From DATKEJ01 sp963768715 (GTDB lineage Bacteria; Bacteroidota; Rhodothermia; Rhodothermales; DATKEJ01), in assembly GCA_963768715.1 (NCBI GenBank), contig CAVYJC010000010.1:372001-436000 (forward strand): a DNA stretch of 64,000 nt. Direction: 5' to 3'. Each line of letters opens with the position of its first letter. Position 1 is the stretch's first letter. This document shows, one piece after another, positions 1 to 8,607 of this stretch. The position numbers and the translations under genes were made by a program. The notes beneath the pieces are model-generated. The model made no database searches, had not been told where the DNA came from, and saw only the letters and a list, made by a program, of their open reading frames with translations.

Positions 1-1125
1 ACGTCGAGCTGCTTGAGGGCCGCATCGAGGTTGCGCTGTGCTTGAACTTGTTCGAGCGTCGCTTGCGCGGTTGCCGCCTGGAGTTGAGCGGCTCTCGCAT
101 CACGCTCGGCGCGAGCCTTCTGGACAGCGCCCACACCTGAAAGGCCGGCGAATGGTTTCCATGTCAGGCGCACGCCGACGGTCCAATGGCCGCTGCCGGC
201 TCCCCATGGACTGTCATTGCTATGTTGCGCGACCGATCCGAACGCTCCGATGTTTGGAAGATTCGTTCCGACGGCCCGCTTGACGTTCAGGTTCGCCGCC
301 TGTAGTGCGAGCTGCGCCGCCTGGAGGTCTTGTCGCTTCGCCTCGGTCGGCGGGTTGGCGGGGAGGCGTGTGCCCCCTAGACTGTCCGAAAGTGTAATGG
401 GTGTCGATTCATCCAGCGCGAGCAACATGCGCAGTGTGGATCGGGCGTTCTCCGCTTCGGCGACGCTGCCGATTCGTTGCGCCTCCACAGCCGAAGCCTG
501 AACCGATGCCATGCGGGCATCGAGTCCGGTCACGAGGCCCTGCTCGTGCAGCGCCCGCGCCTGGCGTTCGTGGGAGCGAGCCGATTCGAGCGCGGCGTCC
601 AGCAAGTCGAATGCGCTCGGTCGCGAGGATGGCGCCCCAGTACGCCTGGATCGTCTGGAAGACCATGAACTCGGTCTTCCGATCGGCAGCCGCCTCACTC
701 GCTGCGGCGGCCTTTCGGCTCGCCTTGTATCCGAAGATCCCTTCCGGAGAGAGGATGGGCTGCTCGACAGTGGCTGACACATCGTAGTCGGTGTAAGCCT
801 CCGGATCGTTGAGCGCGTTCAGGGCGAAGTCGGTCTCGGCAAAGTTTCCCTGCCAGAGTTTCGTGCCGAAGACGGCTACAGGATCGGTAGTCCGCATCCC
901 TCCCGCTTCGATCTTCAGGCTTGGCAGAAAGGCGCGACTGGCCTCCTTGGGCATTTGCGCTGTCGCAAGGGCCGATTTACGCTCTGCGATGATGGCCGGA
1001 TTTGCCGTTCGGACGCGATCCAGCGCCGCATCGAGCGATAACTGGAGCGTATCAGGAGGAGCACCGCCCCATCCCATCGAAGCCAATAATATATATATAG
1101 CGATAGTCATATGAATTAATCCCAA
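1..1125 (-). CDS. TolC-family outer membrane efflux protein, 5' part (frameshifted, runs off the left edge)
   Basis: This is the outer-membrane channel of a tripartite efflux pump. The N-terminus has a short signal peptide (the better start may be the ATG at 1110, MTIAIYILLASMG), followed by the usual 'LSLDAALDRV..ANPAI' opening of OEP/TolC repeats and long Ala/Gln-rich helices. The frame given by the start breaks at about 610-620. After a one-base shift the minus strand continues coherently to base 1 with TolC-like helices such as LDAALESARSHERQARAL and LQAAQLALQAANLNVKRAV, so the gene is probably intact with a sequencing indel; true decay is the alternative. It starts 48 bp after an ArsR-family gene on the same strand, which suggests a metal- or metalloid-responsive efflux operon whose other pump genes lie beyond the window. 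Confidence 0.8.
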
Positions 1126-1158
1126 AGAACGTGCATAGGGGTCGTATCGTGGCTCAGG

Positions 1159-1479
1159 TCACTTGTCGAACCGCCGGATGCAGTTCAGGATGTTGTAGAC
1201 TTTCGGTTCGTTGATGCGATAGTAAACGTTCACACCGTCGCGACGCCGGCGCACGATGCCGCAGCCGCGCATGCGCGCCAGGTGTTGGGATACTGTGGCC
1301 TGGGGCAGGTCGAGTGCTTCCTGGATATGGGACACGGTGGCCTCCCCCTGCTCGAGGACCTCCACGATCTTCAACCGATCCGCATGACCGAGCGTACGGA
1401 TCACCTCCGCACTCCGCGCGAGTGTCTCGGGATGAACGTCTTTGACCGATCTCTTTTCTGTCATGGCGGCAATATACAT
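1159..1479 (-). CDS. ArsR/SmtB-family transcriptional repressor
   Basis: This 106-residue winged-helix repressor has the ArsR signature: a helix-turn-helix around residues 45-75 (SHIQEALDLPQATVSQHLAR) and a beta-wing (RRRRDGVNVYYRI). Members of this family repress their own operon and release DNA on binding metal ions or on redox change. I see no CXC pair in the recognition helix, so arsenite or cadmium sensing at that site is not supported; the ligand is unknown. An alternative start is the ATG at 1464. The TolC-like gene follows 48 bp downstream, so it probably controls an efflux operon. The AT-rich element just upstream is a candidate operator. Confidence 0.85.
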   Translation of the reverse strand: MYIAAMTEKRSVKDVHPETLARSAEVIRTLGHADRLKIVEVLEQGEATVSHIQEALDLPQATVSQHLARMRGCGIVRRRRDGVNVYYRINEPKVYNILNCIRRFDK

Positions 1480-1510
1480 TCATATATTCATATAATGCAA
1501 TGTATACATG
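1475..1510 (-). promoter_or_regulatory. AT-rich candidate ArsR operator/promoter
   Basis: The stretch overlapping and preceding the ArsR start is strikingly A+T-rich in a G+C-rich window and contains repeated TTCATATA motifs (TTCATATATTCATAT), which resemble the ATGAAT-rich operators of ArsR/SmtB repressors. The location fits autoregulation. The binding itself is inferred. Confidence 0.4.
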
Positions 1511-1538
1511 ATTATTTGTGGCGATTGAAGGTGCGAGT

Positions 1539-1562
1539 TACTTGGTACTTGGTACTTGGTAC
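1539..1562. repeat. Heptanucleotide repeat, unit TACTTGG (about 3.4 copies)
   Basis: Three perfect copies of TACTTGG followed by a partial copy. It lies directly next to the larger GGTCGAA array and shares its 7-bp period but not its sequence. Confidence 0.85.
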
Positions 1563-1568
1563 GTACCG

Positions 1569-1806
1569 GGTCGAACGTCAAAGGTCGAACGTCGAACGTC
1601 GAACGTCAAAGGTCGAAGGTCGAAGGTCGAAGGTCAAAGGTCGAAGGTCAAAGGTCGAAGGTCGAAGGTCGAAGGTCGAAGGTCGAAGGTCGAAGGTCGA
1701 AGGTCGAAGGTCAAAGGTCGAAGGTCGAAGGTCGAAGGTCGAAGGTCAAAGGTCGAAGGTCGAAGGTCGAAGGTCGAAGGTCGAAGGTCGAAGGTCGAAG
1801 GTCGAA
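1569..1806. repeat. Heptanucleotide array, unit GGTCGAA, 34 copies
   Basis: The tract is 238 bp, exactly 34 units of 7 bp. Variants are confined to positions 1 and 5 (GGTCGAA, GGTCAAA, CGTCGAA, CGTCAAA). It lies between the arsR promoter and the 3' end of a glycosyltransferase gene. All three forward frames are open through it because 21 bp encode a 7-residue periodic peptide; these frames are artefacts of the repeat, not genes. Confidence 0.95.
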
Positions 1807-1879
1807 ATGTTACCTGTTGGCGAAGACAGGAAGGAGACGCGCCCAGTTTCGGAGTATGCTCGACGCACTGTAACGACAG

Positions 1880-2734
1880 TCAAGCGGACGTATGATGACT
1901 CCTGCCGACGACGGCATTCAAGAAACCGGGCACTCGAACGGCGGTGGCACTCAAAACTAGACGCACCTTTTCCAGGGACGAAATGGGGGCATTGAGAACT
2001 TCACGGATGCTCATCGCGAAAACGACCGTGCGACTCGCGATGCCTCTCTTCCAATTTTCCTTACTTCCCACACTCCCCTCTCGCATATACTTTGTATAGA
2101 GGGCTCCCGGGACCCGAACCCACTGCCCACGAAGGGTCATCGCTAACAACCACAACCAGTCTGCCCCGCGCTCACCGCAGATGTTGCGCTTGAGCCCGAC
2201 CAACTCTTTGCACATCGTTGCCCGATAGAGCCCCCGGAAAGCGATCCACCAATCGCTCGAGCTATTGAGCATGATCCGGGCTCGATCAAACGGCCTTCTT
2301 ACCCCGGACAACAGATCAAACGACAAGACTTCCGAGTTTCCATTTTCTTTCACGTACCGCATGTCCGAATGGGCGACGACCGCGGCATGGTTGGCTGAGA
2401 GGGCCTCGGCCAGCCTTGCGACGTACGTGGGGGCGAGTTCGTCGTCGTCAAATGCAAAAAAGAAGTAATCACCTTCTGCGGCATCCAACAGGAAATTACT
2501 ATTGGCAATCCATCCGAGATTCTGGTCTTGCGACACAACGGTGACATTGGGGTGAGCTTGAGCAAATCTCCTGCACACAGTCAAAGTATTGTCAGTCGAT
2601 CGATCGTCTGAGATAAGGATCTCAATGTTCGGATATGTCTGATCGGCGAGCGAATCAAGCATGCGCTCAATGGACTGTCCGGAGTTGTACGCCGGTACGA
2701 GCGCAACGACCTTCTGAAGATTAGACGTTGTCAT
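1880..2734 (-). CDS. Family 2 glycosyltransferase
   Basis: This 284-residue protein has a GT-A fold. It shows the N-terminal nucleotide-binding strand (VVALVPAYNSGQSIERML), the ILISDDRSTDNT motif, and the metal-binding FAFDDDE motif near residue 95. It transfers a sugar from a nucleotide-sugar to an unknown acceptor, probably a surface glycan. There is no membrane helix. Its ATG overlaps the TGA of the upstream FAD oxidoreductase (ATGA), implying translational coupling. It is the last gene of a minus-strand run that begins with the VPS10-like gene. Confidence 0.85.
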   Translation of the reverse strand: MTTSNLQKVVALVPAYNSGQSIERMLDSLADQTYPNIEILISDDRSTDNTLTVCRRFAQAHPNVTVVSQDQNLGWIANSNFLLDAAEGDYFFFAFDDDELAPTYVARLAEALSANHAAVVAHSDMRYVKENGNSEVLSFDLLSGVRRPFDRARIMLNSSSDWWIAFRGLYRATMCKELVGLKRNICGERGADWLWLLAMTLRGQWVRVPGALYTKYMREGSVGSKENWKRGIASRTVVFAMSIREVLNAPISSLEKVRLVLSATAVRVPGFLNAVVGRSHHTSA

Positions 2735-4029
2735 TGGAGCATGCCCAGGTCGGCAATGGCTGCCAGACCGGGAGATCGAACCAGACCCAGGTTCTCGGCA
2801 ACGCGGTTGGCTGCCTGGATGGCGAAATGCGGACTCGTCGTCAGCTTACCCGAACCCACCGAGTGGTATCCGTCGATGGAGGTAACACCAACTTGCGTCC
2901 GGCGGTGAAGCGCGGAGTCGCTATTGTCGACGTCGGTCACTCCGCGAGCGACGATGGCGCCGGCATCGACGATCAACGGCCGGGCTTCGGCAACATGCGG
3001 ATACCACTCGTTGATGGCGAGGATGACGGCATCGGCCAGTTGGACCTGTACAGCTGGTTCAACCTCGCCCCGACATGGCCCGTCCCAGCTCTTCGGAGGT
3101 TCCACCTCGTTGGTCCATGCCAACAGCGCTGCCGGATACCAGGAAAGATATACAGTATCGTTCGGTCGTACGACGACATCCCCATACCTTCCCAGGACCA
3201 TCGTAGCAGAAGGGCCGCCCTGCAATGCATCCGGTAGCGATGCGATGACGCGATACTTGAGCCGGTGGAGCAAATCGTCTGCCGCCTCCATTCCAACCTG
3301 TTGATCGATTGCAGCTCTACGCTCCCACGTGCAGTTCACGACCTGCTCAATGGTCAGGGTGAAGGTTCCAGACGTGTTTCTTCCGCCCAAAGTGTAGCCG
3401 GAAGACACCTTCGTGACCTCCTCCAGCTGATGACTCAGACGAAGGTCAATCCGGTCCGAAGACGCCACGGCCCGGCGGACGATGCCGGCCAGGTCATCGC
3501 AATCGATGGAAAGCTCGGCGGTTTCGAAGGCATGGCTGACGACCGAGGGGGAGAACACGGACTGCCATTCATGCTCGTGCATCGAACGAAACAGCCGCTC
3601 CGGCCTTGTTCCGAGATAATCGGTCCGTTCGGTCAGAAGCTCCTCATACGCTGACTGAAGCTGCTCATAGTAGCCTTGAATTTCGTCGGCGGTCAGAAGA
3701 GAATCATGGGCGACCAGATAGGCGAAGGGCGTCGAGATGCCCACCCCGTGAACGGCGTCCCCGAGAAGATCCTCAAGCACGGGTCCGAAACTCAACGCCC
3801 CCTTCAACATCAATCTTGCCGTTGAGAGCGATCGATCGTTGGCATAGACCAGACCCAAGTGGATCTTCCCCTCGTTTCGGAGGCTGGCTCTGTTCATGGG
3901 CAGATGGTCCTGCTCCAGCAGGACGACATCGATCCCCTCTCGCGCAAGCGCCAAGGCAACGCACGAACCCGTCAGGCCGGCGCCCACAACCGCGACCGAG
4001 GCTCGCGTCCGAATCTTACTAGTCACCAA
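2731..4029 (-). CDS. FAD-dependent oxidoreductase of the DAO (D-amino-acid oxidase-like) family
   Basis: This 432-residue flavoprotein begins with a Rossmann dinucleotide-binding motif (VAVVGAGLTGSCVALALARE, residues 13-32) and the acidic end of beta-2 (VLLEQ). C-terminal elements such as GYHSVGSGKLTTSPHFAIQA resemble the FAD-closing region of DAO-family enzymes. The family oxidises amine or hydroxy substrates; the substrate here is not identifiable. Its start overlaps the end of the serine hydrolase gene by 11 bp and its stop overlaps the glycosyltransferase start, so the three are translated as one unit. The pairing with a glycosyltransferase hints at sugar or lipid modification, but this is inference. 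Confidence 0.8.
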   Translation of the reverse strand: MVTSKIRTRASVAVVGAGLTGSCVALALAREGIDVVLLEQDHLPMNRASLRNEGKIHLGLVYANDRSLSTARLMLKGALSFGPVLEDLLGDAVHGVGISTPFAYLVAHDSLLTADEIQGYYEQLQSAYEELLTERTDYLGTRPERLFRSMHEHEWQSVFSPSVVSHAFETAELSIDCDDLAGIVRRAVASSDRIDLRLSHQLEEVTKVSSGYTLGGRNTSGTFTLTIEQVVNCTWERRAAIDQQVGMEAADDLLHRLKYRVIASLPDALQGGPSATMVLGRYGDVVVRPNDTVYLSWYPAALLAWTNEVEPPKSWDGPCRGEVEPAVQVQLADAVILAINEWYPHVAEARPLIVDAGAIVARGVTDVDNSDSALHRRTQVGVTSIDGYHSVGSGKLTTSPHFAIQAANRVAENLGLVRSPGLAAIADLGMLQ

Positions 4030-5092
4030 CGTGCACCTCTCCGTTGAGGTCGATTATCAAGTCGGCGACCTTTTCCCCCAAGGGCGAAACGTCGGGCTCA
4101 GCCCGGTTCGTGAGCACGATCACGGTCAGACTATCGTCCGGAAAGCGCTGAATGAAGTTCCGGAAACCGCTCGTGCTCCCGCTGTGATGGTATCGCTTGT
4201 GCCCCTTGTAGGTATCGATGCGCCAGCCGAAACCGTAATTTTCGAGGTTCGGCGTGAATGCCTGCGTTAGAAGTTCAGCCGATATGAGCGTATCGGTATA
4301 GAGCGCCTGATCCCACCGGTACAGGTCGTCGAGAGACGAATAGATCCCGCCGTCGCCGAGCACGGCGCTCGTGGGACTCTGGTCGGTGTTCACTACCCCC
4401 GAATCCGTAACCGAGTATCCTAACGCTCGCTCCGAAACGCTCGAGATCCCCTGCTGATACGCAACCGTGTTGTCCATCCTCAACGGATCAAAAATGTTCT
4501 CCTTCAGGAACTGCGCAAAAGACTGCCCGGATTTCTTCTCCACGATCATGGCCAGGACGGCATAACCCGAGTTGCTGTAACGAAACGCCGTCCCAGGCTC
4601 GAAGTAGGTGCTGTCGGTAGCCATCAGGATATCGAGCACCTCACTGTCGGTGACCTGGTTTGGACTGTCGGCAGGAACGAAGTCCTCGTAATCGAGAAGC
4701 CCCGATGTGTGCTGGAGCAGATTTCTGATCGTTATTTTCCGGGCGAACTCGGGGAAGTCCGGGAATATTTCGCGCAAGGACTCATCAAGGCTCAAGGTGC
4801 CCCGATCGACGAGCATGAGGATGCTCATCGCCGTGAACTGTTTGGTCATGGAGGCCAGCCGGAAGTTGGTACTGGAACGGACGGGTTCTTTTCGCGCCAC
4901 GTTTGCCATGCCGTACGTACCCTTAAGTACCTTCGCGCCATCGTGAATAACGAGTACGGCCGCTCCGGGCGTCTCATCACCGATGTAGTCGGAGAAGATA
5001 TGGGCAAGCCGCTCCTGATCCGACATCGGATGAGTCGAGCACGCAGCCAGCAGGCAAACGCCTAGCAGCGCAATTGAATAGAGTGTATGCAT
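4019..5092 (-). CDS. Serine hydrolase of the beta-lactamase/PBP4-like family, lipoprotein
   Basis: The start at 5092 gives a lipoprotein signal (MHTLYSIALLGVCLLAACS), better than an upstream in-frame ATG at 5194. The S-x-x-K nucleophile motif (SMTK), the Y-x-N motif (YSNSGY) and the C-terminal HSGSTSGF element place it in the class C beta-lactamase/D-alanyl esterase superfamily (Pfam Beta-lactamase). Such proteins are often esterases, peptidases or amidases and not antibiotic resistance enzymes. It is probably envelope-anchored. It is the second gene of the minus-strand run, 68 bp after the VPS10-like gene. Confidence 0.88.
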   Translation of the reverse strand: MHTLYSIALLGVCLLAACSTHPMSDQERLAHIFSDYIGDETPGAAVLVIHDGAKVLKGTYGMANVARKEPVRSSTNFRLASMTKQFTAMSILMLVDRGTLSLDESLREIFPDFPEFARKITIRNLLQHTSGLLDYEDFVPADSPNQVTDSEVLDILMATDSTYFEPGTAFRYSNSGYAVLAMIVEKKSGQSFAQFLKENIFDPLRMDNTVAYQQGISSVSERALGYSVTDSGVVNTDQSPTSAVLGDGGIYSSLDDLYRWDQALYTDTLISAELLTQAFTPNLENYGFGWRIDTYKGHKRYHHSGSTSGFRNFIQRFPDDSLTVIVLTNRAEPDVSPLGEKVADLIIDLNGEVHVGD

Positions 5093-5160
5093 TAAGCCTT
5101 TTGCTCCCGTTCGTATCGGCCGATAGAGACATTCTCCTGGCCGACTACCAACAACCAGCG

Positions 5161-8100
5161 TCACGGCCAGTCCGGAAGTCTTCCGGGTGTCCATGGCGCC
5201 CCTTCATCCTCAAACGTCTTTTCGAGCTCGACCAGGTCATTTGCAATGGATCTGAGATCAGCCATGGCCTTGGTGAATTCCTCAGTCGCAACGGCGTAGG
5301 AGTCACGATAGGTCTGCGTGATGTCTGACTCGCTCAACCACTGTCCGCCGACGAGATCGCTTACGCGGGCGGTTATCGACATAGGAGCAGGTTCTTCCCT
5401 CTTGGAAATCGTTACATCTCCGTTCAGGCTGATCTTCACATCGGCAACCCGAATGATCAGATCTCGAACCGCTTGCGCCTGCGCCTCATTGGCACCGGGC
5501 GTTAGCTCCGCCGCCGCCTTCAGGTGTTTCAGCCTGTCAGTGATCTCGGCCACACTCTTGTTAGCGCCCAATACGGCTCGTTGCAGCGCCGCCGTCTGGG
5601 CCTCAAAGTCCAGTACAGCTTTTCGATCTGCTGCGATGAGGCCGCCGTTGAACAAGGCCTTCAGCTCGAAGTTCTGCGGTGCGCCTATTTGCTCCATGTT
5701 TCCCTCAACGCGCTTCGAAAACGTCACCGTGTACGTTCCCGGAAGGGCGAGCGGACCTCGCGGTGGCGAGATCCAGGGCGCCCTGAATGCCGGCGGCTTC
5801 AGATTGACGGGGTCAGGCGCCGGATAGCGCATGTCCCAAGCGACACGATGAAAGCCTTTCTCCACCGGTCCATCGATGCGCCGAACCACATTCCCATCTG
5901 AATCCGTTACCGTCAGAACAACGGAGGGCGGCTCCTCTCGATCTTCGCGCCGCAACTCGTCCCACGACGGATACGGGTTGTCTCCGCCCGCTTTGGCCCG
6001 CTCCTCTTCCGCATCCCGTCGCCGTTCCTTCCTGGTCTTGAGATCGGCCGGCAGATAGTATGAAAAGACGGCGCCTCCGGGCGGATTATCCGCTGCGTAG
6101 CGGGCCCATCCGTAGTCTCCTCGCCCGCCCCAACCACGACGGTCGTCCGGAACGAAGAGCCAGGCATCTCGAATCGCGAAACAGCGTCGCCGCCGCCTCC
6201 GAATTCAGACTGGAGCTTCTCAGAGGCGAGTAGTCGTCCAGGATATAGATGCCGCGGCCGAAGGTACCGACAACCAGGTCATCCTCTCGTCGCTGGATTT
6301 CCAGGTCGCGTACGGCAACCGTAGGCAATGAGGTAAGCTCGTGCCACGTGGCGGCCCCGTCGTTGGTGAAGAAGAGGCCGAATTCGGTCCCGACGAATAG
6401 CAGATTCGGGTCGACGTCATCTTCGGCGATGGTGTGCGCCGATCCCCTGGTGGGCAGCCCGCTCGATATCATGTGCCAGGTCCTTCCCCGGTCCGACGTC
6501 CTGAGCACATAGGGCTTGAAGTCGCCGCGTTTGTGGTTATCGAAAACGGCGTACGCCACATCCCGATCGACTTGAGAGGCGATGATGTCCTCCACCAGCG
6601 ACATGTTGGGAACGTCGCCGAAGGAGTCCGTCTTACGCCAGTTCTGCCCGCCATCCTCACTGACCTGTATGAGCCCGTCGTCCGTTCCCACGTAAAGGAG
6701 CCCTTCGACGAGCGGACTCTCATCGAGCGCAACGATGCTTCCATACATCGACGTCGACGCGTTCTTGGCGACCGCATCGACGCTCCAGACCCGTCCCATC
6801 ACTTCGAGGGCGTTGCGGTCGATCTGTCTTGTCAAATCGCCACTGACAGCCTGCCAGCTCTCACCTCGGTCGTCGGAGCGGAAGAGCCTTTCGGCGGCGT
6901 AGTAGAGCCGACTACTATTGTGAGGAGAAATGATCAGAGGCGAGCTCCAATTCCACTTGTAGTTGTTTTCGCCGGATCCGGGACGAGGCGTGATGGACAG
7001 CCTTTCGCCCGTGATTCGATCGAAACGACCTAATCCACCGTTCTGAGACTGCGCATAGACAACGTTAGCGTCGGTCGGATCGATTTGCGGCTTGAAACCG
7101 TCGCCGGACTGTGCAATCCACCAGTCGGCATTCGTTATCCCGTCGGTAAACCGCGTGCGACTCGGTCCGCACAGGCTATGATTGTCTTGCGTCCCTCCGC
7201 AAACGTTATAGAACGGCGCATCGTTGTCGGGCGTGACGCGGTAGAACTGCGTCGCGGGCAGATTGCGAACATGCCGCCAGGTCTCCCCTCGATCCCACGT
7301 TTCGAAAACGCCGCCGTCACCGCCGATGTACAAGTGCTCGGTATTGTCGGGGTCGATCCAGACTGCATGATCGTCAACATGCTTGTACTTGTAGGAAAGC
7401 TGCCGCCAGGTCTTCCCACCGTCTTCTGAAACGCTCGTATACGTGTCGATCGAATAGATCCGGTCGGGATCGGAGGGATCGACGTAGAGCTCGTTGTAGT
7501 ACTGTGGACTCGAGGTGATGTGATTCGACCGCTTCTCCCAAGTCTCGCCGAAGTCGGTGCTTCTATAGACGCCACGCTCCTTGGCATCCGCCTCAATGAT
7601 CGCGTAGATCACGTTCGGCTCGGACGGCGCTGCCGCCAATCCGATGCGGCCCATGTCACCCTCGGGAAGCTCGCTCTCGATCTTTCGCCAGGTCTTGCCG
7701 CCGTCTGTGGTCTTGTGGATGCCTCCGCCCGGACCCCCGTCAATCAGCGTCCACACGTGCCGACGACGTTGGTAGGTCGAGGCAACGATGACGTCGGGGT
7801 CATCAGGATTGACCACGAATTCGTTGACGCCGGTATCTGGATCGATGTCGAGGATTTTCGTCCAGGTCTTGCCCCCATCGTCGGTTCGATAGAGCCCTCG
7901 GTCGCCCCCGGAATTCCATAGCGGACCCTGGGCCGCTACCCAGATGATGTCGGAATTGTCCGGATGGAAGCGGATCATCGAGATGTGGCCTGAATTCTTG
8001 AGGCCCATATTCGTCCAGTTCTTCCCGCCGTCGAGCGACTTGTACACCCCGTCGCCGTAGCCGACGCTTCGCTGGCTGTTGTTTTCGCCGGACCCGACCC

Positions 8101-8410
8101 ACACGATGTTCGGGTTTTTCGGATCGAGCGCCACGACGCCGATTGAGGAGGAATTCTCGTCCTCGAAGATGGGCGTCCACGTCGTACCTCTATTGACTGT
8201 CTTCCAGAGCCCTCCGCCGGCCGTAGCGACGTACTGGATTTCTGGATGACCGGGCTGGACGGCGAAGTCGGATACACGTCCGGAGGTCAGTGCGGGTCCG
8301 ATCGAGCGGAGCGGGATGTCGGAGAGCGGGTGGTCGTCCTGTGCATACGCCGACGAATAGTATCCGAGTGCGAGAACGAAGGCTGTAGAGATTACGAGAG
8401 ACGACTTCAT
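5161..8410 (-). CDS. VPS10/sortilin-like beta-propeller glycosyl hydrolase, secreted (single frameshift near 6178)
   Basis: The start at 8410 gives a signal peptide (MKSSLVISTAFVLALGYYS). About eleven Asp-box motifs (for example SLDGGKNWTNM, TDDGGKTWTKI, SEDGGKTWRQL) form a long propeller typical of VPS10-like 'glycosyl hydrolases' of the FCB group and Gemmatimonadota. The propeller frame runs into nonsense after ATLFRDS. Removing one base near 6178 restores ATLFAIRDAWLFVPDDRRGW, which joins without interruption the downstream frame with the usual C-terminal beta domain (VVLTVTDSDGNVVRRI). The rebuilt product is about 1,080 residues, normal for the family. The substrate is unknown. The shift is probably a sequencing indel. 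Confidence 0.85.
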
Positions 8411-8607
8411 ACGATGTCCGCTTGGGATTTGAGATTTTACCCGATGAGCCCAAAGTCTACGAAAGGAAGCGCTTTCGGGTGGACTGCGGGCGGAGAATTC
8501 CCTCAAAGTCAATCAACGTCGGAAAGCCTGCGCCGAACACGTGACCGCTGTAATTCCTGTCTCGAGTCCCGTAGGACACGCTAAAGCGGCGTCGGCGGCG
8601 TGTCCGA

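Noticed and set aside
1282..1995. Open frames of 105-237 codons across the GGTCGAA array
   Set aside because: All three forward frames are open because the 7-bp repeat has no stop codon in any phase; the peptides are simple 7-residue periodicities and the longest also runs antisense to arsR and the glycosyltransferase.
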